Assembly: GCF_001981305.1 (NCBI RefSeq)
Contig: NZ_MSCW01000004.1
Span: forward strand, 298,021 to 362,020
DNA: 64,000 nucleotides
Direction of reading: 5' to 3'
Source of the DNA: Marinobacter lutaoensis
GTDB lineage: Bacteria > Pseudomonadota > Gammaproteobacteria > Pseudomonadales > Oleiphilaceae
Positions 1 to 10,647 of the stretch are shown piece by piece (position 1 is the first letter of the stretch; every line of letters starts with the position of its first letter). Under the pieces are notes generated by a model. It was given only the letters and a program-made list of their open reading frames with translations, had not been told where the DNA came from and made no database searches. Made by a program: the position numbers and the translations under genes.

Positions 1-782
<782 letters not shown>

Positions 783-829
783 ACTCACCCTTTGCCCGAG
801 TTTCCGGATCGATCAAAGAGGCAACTGAC

Positions 830-1252
830 ATGGGTATGACCGTGCATTGTGACGTGGTAAGTGCCGAAACGAAGATCTATTCCGGATTGGTGGAAATGCT
901 GATCGCGGCGGGTTCCGAAGGTGACCTGGGGATTGCCCCGGGCCACACCCCACTGCTGACCGCACTCAAGCCTGGACCCGTTCGGATCATCAAGCAGGGT
1001 GGTGAGGAAGAAATTCTTTACGTATCCGGCGGATATCTGGAAGTTCAGCCCAATCTGGTGACTTTGCTCGCAGATACAGCCGTTCGTGCAAAGGATGTGG
1101 ACGAAGCGGCGGCGATCGAGGCCCAGAAAGAGGCTGAAAAAGCGCTTGCCAACAAGACCGGTGAATTCGAGTACTCCCGTGCCGCCGCGGAACTGGCCGA
1201 GGCTGCTGCCCAGCTTCGGACCATCCAGCAGCTGCGCAGGAAAATGCGTTAA
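830..1252 (+). CDS. atpC: ATP synthase F1 subunit epsilon
   Basis: The 140-residue product has the usual epsilon length. It shows an N-terminal beta-sandwich ([17 protein letters not shown] at the start, [19 protein letters not shown] around residues 32-50) followed by a C-terminal helical hairpin rich in Ala, Glu and Lys (residues 88-140). Epsilon forms part of the central stalk and inhibits ATP hydrolysis. The ATG at 830 is preceded by AGAGGCAACTGAC, a good ribosome site. It is the last gene of the atp operon. Confidence 0.96.
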   Translation: MGMTVHCDVVSAETKIYSGLVEMLIAAGSEGDLGIAPGHTPLLTALKPGPVRIIKQGGEEEILYVSGGYLEVQPNLVTLLADTAVRAKDVDEAAAIEAQKEAEKALANKTGEFEYSRAAAELAEAAAQLRTIQQLRRKMR

Positions 1253-1308
1253 GCATTGTCGTTTCGGGTTTGCCGAACACCAAGGCCGCATCCTGAGCGG
1301 CTGGACGA

Positions 1309-1356
1309 CCGACGCCCCGCGTCGGCTTTCCGGCCCCGAAGGTTGCGGCTTTTTTT
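1309..1356 (+). terminator. Possible terminator after the atp operon
   Basis: A perfect 7-bp stem (CCGACGC / GCGTCGG, loop CCC) at 1309-1325 is followed 25 bases later by a run of seven T (1350-1356). The spacing is longer than in a simple intrinsic terminator, so the call is tentative. It sits between atpC and glmU. Confidence 0.4.
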
Positions 1357-1392
1357 GTGAATGTCCTTTCGTCCCGGGAGCCTGAGTTTTCC

Positions 1393-2760
1393 ATGAGCCC
1401 GCTACACGTCGTCATCCTGGCCGCTGGCCAGGGATCCCGCATGAAGTCCTCGCTGCCCAAGGTGCTGCATCCCATTGCCGGCAAGGCCATGCTGCATCAC
1501 GTCATCGAGACCGCCATGGCACTGGACGCCGAACGCATCCACGTGGTGATCGGCCACGGCGCGGACCGGGTCCGCGAGGCCAGCGCCGCCTACCCGGTGA
1601 ACTGGGTGACCCAGCCGGAGCAGCTTGGCACCGGGCACGCGGTGGCACAGGTCCTGCCACATCTGCCGGACAACGCCCGGGTCCTGGTGCTGTACGGCGA
1701 TGTGCCGCTGACCCGGACCCAAACCCTGCACCAGCTCACGGACACCCTGGACGAACGCCAGCTCGGGCTGCTCACAGTCACCCTGGACGACCCCAATGGG
1801 TACGGCCGCATCGTCCGCAACCGGGAAGGGCGAGTGGTTGCCATCGTCGAGCACAAGGACGCCACCGAGGCGCAACGGGCGATCCGTGAGGTCAACACCG
1901 GCATCCTGGCGGTGCTGGCCCGGCACCTGAAAGCCTGGTTGCCGTCCCTGTCCAACCGCAATGCCCAGGGGGAGTACTACCTGACGGACATCATCGGCCT
2001 GGCCTCTGCCCAGGGCATGACCATCCGGGCGGCGCAGCCGGCCACCGTCAGCGAGGTCGAGGGTGTCAACAACCGGATCCAGCTGGCGGCTCTGGAGCGG
2101 GCCTACCAGCGCCAGCAGGCGGAACGGCTGATGCTGGCCGGTGCTACCCTGGCGGATCCCGAACGGCTGGATATCCGGGGCGAGGTCACCGTGGGCCAGG
2201 ACGTGGTGATCGACGCCAACGTGCTGCTGGAAGGTGAGGTGGTGCTGGAGGACGGCGTCCAGGTGGGTTTTGGCTGCGTCATCCGGGACAGCCGGATCGC
2301 CCGGGGCACCGTCCTTCACCCCTACAGCGTCATCGAAAGCTCCGAGATTGGCGCGCACGCCCAGCTTGGGCCCTTCGCCCGCCTGCGCCCGGGCAACCGC
2401 CTGGCGGACAACACCAAGGTGGGTAACTTCGTTGAAGTCAAAAAATCGGTGGTGGGCGAGGGCAGCAAGATTAACCACCTCAGTTACGTGGGCGATGCTA
2501 GACTCGGGGAAAAGGTCAACGTCGGGGCCGGCACCATTACCTGCAACTACGACGGCGCCAACAAGCACGCCACGGTGATCGGCGACGGAGCGTTCATCGG
2601 TTCCAACACGTCGCTGGTGGCGCCGGTGACCGTGGGCGAGGGCGCCACCGTCGGGGCCGGCTCGACCATCACCCGCGATGTCTCGGATGGCGAGCTGGCG
2701 GTGGCCCGGGGCAAACAACGGAACATCTCGGGCTGGGAACGCCCGAAGAAGCCTGAATGA
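1393..2760 (+). CDS. glmU: Bifunctional N-acetylglucosamine-1-phosphate uridyltransferase / glucosamine-1-phosphate acetyltransferase
   Basis: The 455-residue protein makes UDP-N-acetylglucosamine in two steps for peptidoglycan and LPS. The nucleotidyltransferase signature [18 protein letters not shown] lies at residues 8-25. The C-terminal half is a left-handed beta-helix of hexapeptide repeats, ending with the acetyltransferase region ([34 protein letters not shown]). The ATG at 1393 is preferred over the one at 1357 because family members begin directly at this LHVVILAAG segment and the total matches the usual ~456 residues. glmS follows in the same direction. Confidence 0.97.
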   Translation: MSPLHVVILAAGQGSRMKSSLPKVLHPIAGKAMLHHVIETAMALDAERIHVVIGHGADRVREASAAYPVNWVTQPEQLGTGHAVAQVLPHLPDNARVLVLYGDVPLTRTQTLHQLTDTLDERQLGLLTVTLDDPNGYGRIVRNREGRVVAIVEHKDATEAQRAIREVNTGILAVLARHLKAWLPSLSNRNAQGEYYLTDIIGLASAQGMTIRAAQPATVSEVEGVNNRIQLAALERAYQRQQAERLMLAGATLADPERLDIRGEVTVGQDVVIDANVLLEGEVVLEDGVQVGFGCVIRDSRIARGTVLHPYSVIESSEIGAHAQLGPFARLRPGNRLADNTKVGNFVEVKKSVVGEGSKINHLSYVGDARLGEKVNVGAGTITCNYDGANKHATVIGDGAFIGSNTSLVAPVTVGEGATVGAGSTITRDVSDGELAVARGKQRNISGWERPKKPE

Positions 2761-2783
2761 CAGACGATAGGTGAAAACGCGAC

Positions 2784-4616
2784 ATGTGTGGCATCGTTGG
2801 AGCAATCAGTGAACGGGACGTGCAGGGTATCCTGCTTGAAGGCCTGCGCCGTCTGGAATACCGCGGCTATGACTCCGCCGGTCTGGCGGTCATCGACCGT
2901 GCCGGCCAAGTGCGGCGGGCCCGGGAAGTCGGCAAGGTGGCGGTCCTGGCCGAGGTGATCCAGGCCAGCCCCCTGCACGGTGCCACCGGCATTGCCCACA
3001 CCCGCTGGGCCACCCATGGCGAGCCCTCCCAGAGCAACGCCCATCCCCACATGTCCGGTGATCACCTGGCCATCGTCCATAACGGCATCATCGAGAACTA
3101 TCAGGAGCTGCGGGACGAGCTGAAGGAGGCCGGGTTCGAGTTCACCTCCCAGACCGACACCGAGGTGGTGGCCCATCTGATCGAGCGTCATTACCGCGAA
3201 CTCGGCAGCCTGCTGCAGGCGGTCAAGGCCGCCATTGCCCAGTTGCGCGGCGCCTACGCCCTGGCGGTGGTGCATGCCGCGGAACCGGATCACCTGGTGG
3301 TGTGCCGCGCCGGCAGCCCGCTGGTGGTGGGGGTCGGCATCGGGGAAAACTTCATCGCCTCCGACCAGCTGGCGCTGCTGTCGGTGACCGATCGCTTCCT
3401 GTTTTTGGAAGAGGGGGATATCGCCGATATCCACAAGGACCGCATTCAGGTGTTCGACCGCGCCGGCACTCCGGCCGAGCGCAAGGTGGTTCGCTTCGAG
3501 CACGGCGTCGATTCCACCGATAAAGGGCCCTACCGCCACTTCATGCTCAAGGAAATCTACGAGCAGCCCAAGGTCATCAAAGCCACCATGGAAGGCCGGG
3601 TGACCGACACCCGGGTGCTGGAGCAGGCCCTGGGCACCGAGGCCGGCCGGCTGCTGGAGAACATCCGCCACGTCCAGATCATTGCTTGTGGTACCAGCTA
3701 CCACGCCGGCATGGTGGCCCGCTACTGGATCGAGGACCTGGCGGGAATTCCCTGTTCCGTGGAAGTGGCTTCGGAGTTTCGGTATCGCAAGCACGTAGTC
3801 CAGCCGGACACCCTGTTCCTGTGCATCTCCCAGTCCGGGGAGACCGCCGACACCCTGGCCGCACTGCGCCAAGCCAAGCAGGCCGGGTTCCGTGCCGCCC
3901 TGGCGATCTGCAACGTGCCCGGCAGTTCCCTGGTGCGGGAGTCCGACCTGGTGATCATGACCCAAGCCGGCCCGGAAATCGGCGTCGCGTCCACCAAGGC
4001 GTTCACCACCCAGCTGACGGCTCTGCTCATCTTCACACTGGCGCTGGCCCGTCACAACGGCCTGGAGGCCGGGCGGGAAGCGGAGATTGTCGCCGCCATT
4101 CATCAGTTGCCGGGCCAGGTGGAACAGGTACTGGCCCTGGATGGCGAAATCGCCGAGCTGTCCCGCGCCTTCATGGACAAACACCACAGCCTGTTCCTGG
4201 GCCGTGGCGCCCTGTTCCCGGTGGCGCTGGAAGGCGCTCTCAAACTCAAGGAAATCTCCTACATCCACGCCGAAGCCTACCCGGCCGGCGAGCTCAAGCA
4301 CGGCCCCCTGGCGCTGGTGGACAGCGAGATGCCGGTGGTCACCGTGGCGCCCAACAACGACCTGCTGGAGAAGCTCAAGTCCAACCTGGAGGAGGTCCGG
4401 GCCCGGGGCGGTGAGTTGTTCGTGTTTGCCGACAAAGTGGCGGGGGTGCGCTCGGAGGACGGCATTCACGTGATGCAGATTCCCGAAGTCCACGACATCA
4501 CCGCGCCCATCGTCTACACCGTGCCCTTGCAGCTGCTGGCGTACCACGTCGCGGTGCTCAAGGGCACGGACGTGGACCAGCCCCGGAACCTGGCGAAGAG
4601 TGTGACGGTGGAATAA
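2784..4616 (+). CDS. glmS: Glutamine--fructose-6-phosphate aminotransferase (isomerizing)
   Basis: The 610-residue enzyme makes glucosamine-6-phosphate from fructose-6-phosphate and glutamine, the first step of amino-sugar synthesis. It starts with MCGIVG, so the Ntn nucleophile Cys becomes N-terminal and the start is fixed. The N-terminal amidotransferase domain ([24 protein letters not shown]) is followed by two SIS domains ([36 protein letters not shown]) and the conserved C-terminus [11 protein letters not shown]. It lies 23 bases after glmU. Confidence 0.98.
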   Translation: MCGIVGAISERDVQGILLEGLRRLEYRGYDSAGLAVIDRAGQVRRAREVGKVAVLAEVIQASPLHGATGIAHTRWATHGEPSQSNAHPHMSGDHLAIVHNGIIENYQELRDELKEAGFEFTSQTDTEVVAHLIERHYRELGSLLQAVKAAIAQLRGAYALAVVHAAEPDHLVVCRAGSPLVVGVGIGENFIASDQLALLSVTDRFLFLEEGDIADIHKDRIQVFDRAGTPAERKVVRFEHGVDSTDKGPYRHFMLKEIYEQPKVIKATMEGRVTDTRVLEQALGTEAGRLLENIRHVQIIACGTSYHAGMVARYWIEDLAGIPCSVEVASEFRYRKHVVQPDTLFLCISQSGETADTLAALRQAKQAGFRAALAICNVPGSSLVRESDLVIMTQAGPEIGVASTKAFTTQLTALLIFTLALARHNGLEAGREAEIVAAIHQLPGQVEQVLALDGEIAELSRAFMDKHHSLFLGRGALFPVALEGALKLKEISYIHAEAYPAGELKHGPLALVDSEMPVVTVAPNNDLLEKLKSNLEEVRARGGELFVFADKVAGVRSEDGIHVMQIPEVHDITAPIVYTVPLQLLAYHVAVLKGTDVDQPRNLAKSVTVE

Positions 4617-4622
4617 ACGGTC

Positions 4623-5498
4623 ATGAACATCCGGTCCTTGGAAACCTTTTACTGGATTGCCAAACTCGGCAGTTTCCGGGCAGCCGGGCAAAAACTCTAC
4701 GCGTCGCAGCCCACCATCTCGGCGCGGGTATCCGGGCTTGAGGACGAACTCGGCGTCGCCCTGTTTGACCGCTCCGGCCGCAACGCGGTGCTCACCGCTC
4801 AGGGCCGGCAGTTGCTGGTCTACGCGGAGAAAATCCTGCAGCTGCACTCGGAGCTGCTGGAGAAGGTCGCCAACCCGGAGGCGATCCAGGGCACCATCCG
4901 CCTGGGCGTGGCGGAGACCGTGGCCTACACCTGGCTGCCCAATCTGATCGAGCGGATCAACGAGACCTATCCGGCCATCAACCTGGAGATGGACATCGAC
5001 ATCTCGGTGAACCTGGCGGACAAGCTCACCCGCCGGGAGCTGGACATCGCTTTCCTGATGGGCGAGGTGCACCATGAGGGATTCGTGACCGAACCCTTCT
5101 GGCGCTACTCGCTGATCTGGGTGGCCAGCCCGACCCTGTCGCTGCCGCCGGAACCCCTGAGCCTAGCGGCGCTGGCCAAGTTGCCGATCATCACCTATCC
5201 GCGCATGAGCGAACCTCACGCCAACATCCGCTCGCTGATTTACCCCGTTAATCACTCCCTCCAGATGCACGCCAGCTCGTCTCTCTCCACCATCATCCGC
5301 ATGACCCGCGACGGCATCGGCGTGAGCGCGTTGCCCCGGGAGATCATCACCCACGAGCTGGAAACCGGAAAGCTGAGGGAATTCACCGTGGACGCCACCC
5401 TGCCGGATCTGGTGTTCAATGTGGCTTACCTGACCGCGCCAGGGGCCCACGTGGCCCGTGCGGTGGCGGCGCTGACTCTGGATCTGGTTAAATCCTGA
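4623..5498 (+). CDS. LysR-family transcriptional regulator
   Basis: The 291-residue protein has a typical LysR N-terminal winged helix-turn-helix (residues 1-60, LGSFRAAGQKLYASQPTISA then VSGLEDELGVALFDR) and a periplasmic-binding-like effector domain (~90-290). The start lies 6 bases after the glmS stop, but there is no functional link to glmS. The next native genes, the hydro-lyase and TRAP operon, point the same way and were probably its neighbours before an ISL3 element inserted 15 bases after its stop. Regulation of that operon is a plausible inference only. Confidence 0.88.
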   Translation: MNIRSLETFYWIAKLGSFRAAGQKLYASQPTISARVSGLEDELGVALFDRSGRNAVLTAQGRQLLVYAEKILQLHSELLEKVANPEAIQGTIRLGVAETVAYTWLPNLIERINETYPAINLEMDIDISVNLADKLTRRELDIAFLMGEVHHEGFVTEPFWRYSLIWVASPTLSLPPEPLSLAALAKLPIITYPRMSEPHANIRSLIYPVNHSLQMHASSSLSTIIRMTRDGIGVSALPREIITHELETGKLREFTVDATLPDLVFNVAYLTAPGAHVARAVAALTLDLVKS

Positions 5499-5512
5499 TC
5501 AGCGTAAACCGC

Positions 5513-5520
5513 TGATTTCA
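5513..5520. repeat. Left target-site duplication of the ISL3-type element
   Basis: TGATTTCA lies directly before the left inverted repeat and again directly after the right one. Eight bases is the usual duplication length for ISL3-family insertions. Confidence 0.85.
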
Positions 5521-6582
5521 GGTTCATCGCAGATTAGCGGGAAGGTGGGAGTGCGGCAGTAAGAAGGGTTAAAGTTGGGTTCGCCAAAACTCGACCGACA
5601 ACCCAACTACTGCCGACACCATGGATGCTAATCTGCTGAGCCTCTTCTGGGAAGGCTTCGAGCTAGAAAGCTACGAAGTATCCACCGCCAACACGCTTTT
5701 ACTTCGATTAAAGTCTCGCCCTTCGCATGTGCCCCGTTGTGGTCGCTGCGGCCAAGCCGTTCAGCGGGTTCATGATGTCAACAGACGCCGGGTGCAGGAG
5801 TGCAACCTGTCGACCATAGGGTGTGGCTGGATGTGCCCGTGCGTCGCCTGCACTGCGCTCAGTGCGGTATCCGGCGCGAGCAGATCAGTTGGCTACCCGG
5901 ACGCCGCGGGCTTACTCAGGCCATGATCCGCCATGTGGAGGCCTTGGTCTTTGTCTGGCTGGGCAAAAAGGTCTGCAGGCAGATCGAAGCGGTCGCCATG
6001 GACATGAATACCGCCATGGACCTGGAGGTGCAGCAGCACTGCCCCAACGCACGCGTGGTCTACGACCTGTTCCACGTTGTCGCCAAATTTGGCCGCGAGG
6101 TGATTGATCGCGTTCGGGTCGATCAGGCTACCCGGCTGCGTGAAAGCCCGGCTGATCGAAAGGTCATCAAGCGCAGTCGTTGGTTGTTGTTGCGCAACCG
6201 AGCCAAGTTATCCGGGGAACAGAGCATCAAGCTGGATGAGCTGCTGGCCGCCAATGCCCCTCTCACCACCACCTATCTGCTAAAGGCGACGCTGAAAGAA
6301 CTGTGGTATGCCCCCAGTGAAGACATCGCACGTGCGCGTTGGGAGGATTGGTACCACATGGCCATGGAGAGCGGAATCAAGCCCCTCATTCTCTTCGCCA
6401 AGCGTCTGAGAGACTATCTCCTTGGCATTCTGGCAAGCGCTGTTTACCGGCTCAACACGAGTGTGCTGGAAGGGGTGAATAATCGCATCAAGGTGATCAA
6501 GCGGATGGCCTACGGATATCGGGATAGCGACTACTTCTTCCTGAAGATTAAAGGCGCCTTTCCCGGTAAAGCGCGATGAACC
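5521..6582 (+). mobile_element. Decayed ISL3-family insertion sequence
   Basis: The element is bounded by imperfect inverted repeats starting GGTTCATCGC (5521-5530 and its complement at 6573-6582) and by exact 8-bp direct repeats TGATTTCA on both sides, so both ends are intact. At 1,062 bp it is shorter than typical ISL3 elements. The transposase frame is broken and internally deleted, so it is not autonomous. Confidence 0.88.
5621..6579 (+). pseudogene. ISL3-family transposase, frameshifted and internally deleted
   Basis: The N-terminal part begins at the ATG at 5621 and carries the zinc-binding segment (PRCGRCGQAV). The frame is lost near 5800 and resumes in the frame that reads RRLHCAQCGIRR. 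The downstream frame then jumps from MIRHVEALVFVWLGKK straight into VCRQIEAVAMDMNTAMDLEV, so roughly 100-130 residues that normally hold the first catalytic aspartate are missing. The C-terminal DDE region (YDLFHVVAKF, NTSVLEGVNNRIKVIKR) is well preserved. It cannot encode an active transposase. Confidence 0.88.
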
Positions 6583-6590
6583 TGATTTCA
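6583..6590. repeat. Right target-site duplication of the ISL3-type element
   Basis: This is the second copy of TGATTTCA, directly after the right inverted repeat. It matches 5513-5520 exactly. Confidence 0.85.
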
Positions 6591-6650
6591 TGTAGAGATC
6601 AGTTTTTTTTATCAATTCCTATCCTAAATATCGATTTGAATTAATCAATG

Positions 6651-6689
6651 GTTCTGCCTTAACTTGACGAAAAGACCCAAAGGCAGAAC
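6651..6689 (+). promoter_or_regulatory. 10-bp inverted repeat upstream of the hydro-lyase gene
   Basis: GTTCTGCCTT (6651-6660) and AAGGCAGAAC (6680-6689) are perfect inverted repeats separated by 19 bases. The second arm ends 4 bases before the start codon. It could be a leader hairpin masking the ribosome site or a regulator site; no factor can be named. Confidence 0.45.
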
Positions 6690-6693
6690 AGTA

Positions 6694-7515
6694 ATGACGT
6701 TTCAATCCGCAGGTTCCTCGACGTTCGCCTCCGATATCGACACGGCGGCCGCCGCCGTCCGTCGTCAGGCGCGTACCGGTGCGCTCACCGGGCCTACGGC
6801 CGGCATGGCCAAGGGATACGTGCAAGTGAACCTGGTGATTCTGCCGGCCCGGGACGCGGCCGGCTTCCTGCGGTTCTGCCAGGCGAACCCCAAACCCTGC
6901 CCTCTGCTGGCGGTTGGTGAGCCCGGTGAACGCAGCTGTGCTCCGCTGGGAGGCGATCTGGATATTGCCACCGACGTGCCCGAGTACCGGGTTTACCGCA
7001 ACGGTGCCCTGGATGGCACCCGGCATGATGTGTCTGACCTCTGGCAGGACGATCTGGTGACCTTTGCCCTGGGCTGCTCGTTCAGTTTTGAACACGCCCT
7101 CAGCCAGTACGGGCTGCCCGTGCGCCACATCGACCAGGGCCGTAACGTGCCCATGTACCGGACCTCGATTCCGCTGGTGTCCGCTGGTGGCTTCGGCGGC
7201 ACCATGGTGGTCTCCATGCGGCCGTTCCGGGCGGCGGACGCCATCCGCGCGGTACAGATCACCACCCGGTTCCCCCAGGCCCATGGCGCACCCGTGCATC
7301 TGGGCGATCCGTCCCTGATCGGAGTTGAACAGCTGGACGCCCCGGAGTACGGCGATGCCGTCACCGTGGCAGACGATGAACTGCCGGTGTTCTGGGCCTG
7401 CGGGGTCACGTCCCAGCAGGTCCTGCTGGACGCCGGTGTGGGGTTTGCCATTACCCACAGCCCGGGCCACATGCTGGTGACCGACATTCTGGAAAGCCAG
7501 GTGGCACTGTTGTAA
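6694..7515 (+). CDS. DUF1445 family putative hydro-lyase (D-glutamate cyclase/YcsI-like)
   Basis: The 273-residue protein matches the DUF1445 family. Characteristic segments are the N-terminal [22 protein letters not shown] (start of the match), then [17 protein letters not shown] and [13 protein letters not shown] near the C-terminus. The ATG at 6694 is chosen over an upstream TTG at 6664. Members are annotated as hydro-lyases and one mammalian relative is a D-glutamate cyclase, which produces 5-oxo-D-proline. Its place beside a TRAP transporter, amidase and pxpA/pxpB genes fits a role with pyroglutamate-like or related cyclic amides. The substrate is not known from the sequence. Confidence 0.85.
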   Translation: MTFQSAGSSTFASDIDTAAAAVRRQARTGALTGPTAGMAKGYVQVNLVILPARDAAGFLRFCQANPKPCPLLAVGEPGERSCAPLGGDLDIATDVPEYRVYRNGALDGTRHDVSDLWQDDLVTFALGCSFSFEHALSQYGLPVRHIDQGRNVPMYRTSIPLVSAGGFGGTMVVSMRPFRAADAIRAVQITTRFPQAHGAPVHLGDPSLIGVEQLDAPEYGDAVTVADDELPVFWACGVTSQQVLLDAGVGFAITHSPGHMLVTDILESQVALL

Positions 7516-7576
7516 ACGCGGTACCGGTCAATAACGACCCGAACACGACCCAGGAACCACCGAGAGGACGCTCACA

Positions 7577-8641
7577 ATGACGACAAAAACCACCCTTGCT
7601 TCCGTGCTGGCGGCGAGCCTGATGGCCGCGGTGCTCCCAGCTGCCGCCGAGAACCTGGACGCCATCAGCCTGTCCTACGTGGGCAGCTGGAGCAGTCTGT
7701 CCCTGTATAAGAACTTCGAGAAGCCGTTCTGGGAAACCCATATCCCTGAAGCCTCCGACGGCAAGATCTCCACCACCGTGACCACCTTTGACCAGATGGG
7801 CCTGGGCGGCGGGGAAGTCTATCGGCTGATGGCCAAGAACGTCATTGAGGTGACCTCCACTGTGGCCGACTACGCGGTTGAGGACGCGCCCGAGCTGGAA
7901 GGCCTGGACATGCCCATGATGGCCCCGGACGTGGACACCGCCCGTAAAGTCGCCAACGCCTACAAGCCGGTGCTGGCGGACGTGTTCAAGCAGCGCTTCA
8001 ACGGTGCCCACCTGCTGGCGGTGGTGCCGTACCCCTCCCAGATGGTGTTCTGCAACAAGCCGATCAGCGGCCTGGCCGACCTGGCCGGGAAGAAAGTCCG
8101 CGCCAGCGGCCGTACCACCGCCGAGTTCCTTGAGGCGCTCGGCGCCGAGGGCATCACCCTGAACTTCAGTGAAGTGCCGGGCGCCCTCCAGCGCGGCGTT
8201 ATCGATTGCGCGGTCACCGGCTCGCTGTCCGGTTACAGCTCTGGCTGGCACGAGGTGTCCACCCATCTGTACCCGCTACCGGTGGGCGGCTGGGACTACG
8301 TGATCACCGCCATGAACGACAAGAAGTGGGACAGCCTGTCCGCCGACACCAAGGCGTGGCTGACCCGTCAGATCGAGACCAATTACGAAGATCCCGTCTG
8401 GGCCTCCGCCGTGGATGAAACCAAGGAAGGCATCGCCTGCCTGACCGGCAACGGCGAGTGCTCCCGTGGCAAGCCGGGCAACATGACCCTGGTGAAAGCC
8501 ACCGACGAGGACTTCAAGAACGTCCACAAATACCTGGTGGACGACGTGCTGCCGGCTTGGGCCCAGCGGGTGGACCAGACCTGGGTGGATCGCTGGAACG
8601 AGACCATCGGTAAGGTCACCGGCCTGACCGCATCCAAATAA
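7577..8641 (+). CDS. dctP: TRAP transporter solute-binding protein (DctP family)
   Basis: The 354-residue periplasmic protein starts with a Sec signal peptide (residues 1-~23, cleavage likely after LPAAA). The DctP-type core follows, with the signature Arg region (KVRASGRTTAEFLEALG, ~175-190) and a substrate-loop segment VIDCAVTGSLSGY. It delivers a ligand, probably an organic acid, to the DctQM membrane proteins encoded directly downstream. An AGAGGACGCTCACA ribosome site precedes the ATG. The ligand cannot be read from sequence; the neighbourhood suggests a carboxylated amide or lactam. Confidence 0.92.
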   Translation: MTTKTTLASVLAASLMAAVLPAAAENLDAISLSYVGSWSSLSLYKNFEKPFWETHIPEASDGKISTTVTTFDQMGLGGGEVYRLMAKNVIEVTSTVADYAVEDAPELEGLDMPMMAPDVDTARKVANAYKPVLADVFKQRFNGAHLLAVVPYPSQMVFCNKPISGLADLAGKKVRASGRTTAEFLEALGAEGITLNFSEVPGALQRGVIDCAVTGSLSGYSSGWHEVSTHLYPLPVGGWDYVITAMNDKKWDSLSADTKAWLTRQIETNYEDPVWASAVDETKEGIACLTGNGECSRGKPGNMTLVKATDEDFKNVHKYLVDDVLPAWAQRVDQTWVDRWNETIGKVTGLTASK

Positions 8642-8699
8642 CCGGAAGATCCACCGAAGCTGACTGGGCCGCCCTGCGCGGTTCGGCCAGGAGGCGAAC

Positions 8700-9293
8700 A
8701 TGCTGCAACAAGTGAACCGCGTGCTGGATCGGCTGCTGGTCGGCGTTGACCGGGGCTCGCTCTGGCTCGCCCGCGCCGGCGGTGTGATGATCCTGCTGAC
8801 CGTGGTGCTGGTTACTCTGGAAGTGCTGTCCCGGCAGTTCCTGGGCCGCTCCGGCCTGCATTCCACCGAGTTGACCGGCTATGTGATGGCGATCAGCTCG
8901 AGCTGGGCGTTCGCCTACACCCTGGTGCGCAAGGCGCACATCCGAATTGATGCGCTCTACCTGAATTTACCCGGCGCCACCCGCGTGGTGCTGGACCTGC
9001 TGGCGCTGCTGGCGCAGGCCCTGTTCTGCGTGCTGGTGGTGGGTGCCGCCCTGGAGGTGGCCGAGGCCGCCTACAGCGCCGATGCCCACGCCAATACCCC
9101 GCTGGCCACGCCCCTATGGATTCCCCAGAGCCTCTGGGTGCTGGGCCTGCTGTGGTTCAGCATTGCCGTGGTGCTGATGACGGTCCGGGTGCTCACCGGC
9201 CTGCTGAGCTGGCGCCTGGACGAGGTTCAGGCCGTCGCAGGCAGCCTCACCCTGGACGAGCAGATCCGCGAAGAAAGCAAGGACACCGACTGA
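8700..9293 (+). CDS. dctQ: TRAP transporter small permease subunit (DctQ family)
   Basis: The 197-residue protein has four predicted membrane segments (about 27-48, 58-78, 95-120 and 140-162), the standard DctQ layout. GGAGG lies just before the ATG. The stop TGA overlaps the dctM ATG (ATGA), indicating translational coupling. It forms the sodium-driven TRAP permease together with DctM. Confidence 0.9.
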   Translation: MLQQVNRVLDRLLVGVDRGSLWLARAGGVMILLTVVLVTLEVLSRQFLGRSGLHSTELTGYVMAISSSWAFAYTLVRKAHIRIDALYLNLPGATRVVLDLLALLAQALFCVLVVGAALEVAEAAYSADAHANTPLATPLWIPQSLWVLGLLWFSIAVVLMTVRVLTGLLSWRLDEVQAVAGSLTLDEQIREESKDTD

Positions 9294-10576
9294 TGATACT
9301 CACCGCGCTTGCCGTACTGCTGGTTCTGCTGCTGCTGAGTGTGCCGGTGGCGGCCACTCTGATGGTGCTGGCCCTGTTCCTGGATCAGTTTTTCTCGCCG
9401 TTCCCGCTGATCAACGCCATGGGGGACGTGCTCTGGTCCGCCTCGGACAGCTTCCTTCTGGTCGCGATTCCACTGTTCATCCTGCTGGGGGAAATCCTGG
9501 TACGCACCGGCATTGCTCGGGGCACCTACCGGTCCCTGGAGAGCTGGCTGTCCTGGCTGCCCGGCGGTCTGCTGCACGCCAACATCGCCACCGCCACCCT
9601 GTTCTCCGCCACCTCCGGCTCCAGCGTGGCCACCGCCGCCACCATCGGCACCGTGGCCATTCCCCAGGGCAAGGACCTGGGTTACAACCCGCGGCTGTTC
9701 ACCGGCTCCATCGCCGCCGGCGGCACCCTGGGCATCATGATTCCGCCGTCCATCAACCTGATTGTGTACGGCTTTCTGACGGAAACGTCCATTCCCCAGC
9801 TGTTCGTCGCCGGCCTGCTGCCGGGGCTGCTGCTGGCGGGCCTGTTCGTACTGGGCAGCGCCCTGCTGTGCCTGTGGAAGCCCTCCCTGGGCGGCCCGAG
9901 CACCCATCACAGCTGGCGTGATCGGATTGTCGGGCTGAAAAACCTGGTGCCGGTGCTGACCCTGTTCGGCATTGTGGTCGGCTCCATCTACGCCGGCTGG
10001 GCCACGCCCACCGAAGCCGCGTCTCTGGGGGTGATCGGCGCCCTGATCATCGCCCTCGGCATGGGCAAGCTGTCCTGGAGCGTGATCGTCGAGGCCCTCG
10101 AGGGCACCATGCGCACCACCGGCATGATCATGCTGATCATCATGGCGTCCTACTTCCTGAACTTCGTGCTGGCGTCCACCGGTATCACCCGGGAGCTCAA
10201 CCATTTCCTGGCGGAGGCCGGATTTGGACCGTACCTGACGCTGCTACTAATCATCGTCATGTACATCGTACTGGGTTTCTTCATTGAGACCCTGTCGTTG
10301 ATGGTGATCACCATCCCCATTGTGACGCCCATCATCATCAGCCTGGGCTTCGACCCGGTCTGGTTCGGCATCCTGCTGATCCTGCTGATCGAGATGGCGC
10401 TGATCACGCCGCCGGTGGGGCTGAACCTGTACGTGGTGCAGGGCGTCCGCAAGAGCGGACCGTTTAACGACGTGATGATCGGGGCTATGCCCTACGTGGG
10501 CATGATGCTGATCATGGCGTTGCTGCTGGTGCTGTTTCCGACCATCGCCCTGTACCTGCCCGGGTTGCTGGGCTAA
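9293..10576 (+). CDS. dctM: TRAP transporter large permease subunit (DctM family)
   Basis: The 427-residue, highly hydrophobic protein carries DctM landmarks: FLLVAIPLFILLGEIL, the Gly/Ser-rich ATLFSATSGSSVATAATIG and GTLGIMIPPSINLIVYG, and the C-terminal ITPPVGLNLYVVQG. About 12 membrane segments are expected. The start codon overlaps the dctQ stop. It is the transport channel of the sodium-coupled TRAP system in this operon. Confidence 0.94.
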   Translation: MILTALAVLLVLLLLSVPVAATLMVLALFLDQFFSPFPLINAMGDVLWSASDSFLLVAIPLFILLGEILVRTGIARGTYRSLESWLSWLPGGLLHANIATATLFSATSGSSVATAATIGTVAIPQGKDLGYNPRLFTGSIAAGGTLGIMIPPSINLIVYGFLTETSIPQLFVAGLLPGLLLAGLFVLGSALLCLWKPSLGGPSTHHSWRDRIVGLKNLVPVLTLFGIVVGSIYAGWATPTEAASLGVIGALIIALGMGKLSWSVIVEALEGTMRTTGMIMLIIMASYFLNFVLASTGITRELNHFLAEAGFGPYLTLLLIIVMYIVLGFFIETLSLMVITIPIVTPIIISLGFDPVWFGILLILLIEMALITPPVGLNLYVVQGVRKSGPFNDVMIGAMPYVGMMLIMALLLVLFPTIALYLPGLLG

Positions 10577-10585
10577 TTAATTGAC

Positions 10586-10610
10586 GCGCCCCGTCGATCG
10601 GGCGGGGCGC
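10586..10610 (+). terminator. GC-rich hairpin after dctM
   Basis: An 8-bp stem (GCGCCCCG at 10586-10593, CGGGGCGC at 10603-10610) with a 9-base loop lies 10 bases after dctM. No proper T-run follows. It may be an attenuator or RNA-stability element within the operon rather than a full terminator. Confidence 0.4.
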
Positions 10611-10647
10611 CCTGTTAACACTGAATAACACTGCCTGGAGACCAACA

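Noticed and set aside
2547..5075. 842-codon open frame on the minus strand across glmS and lysR
   Set aside because: It is antisense to two certain genes, has repetitive His/Gln/Val composition typical of high-GC shadows, and shows no domain.
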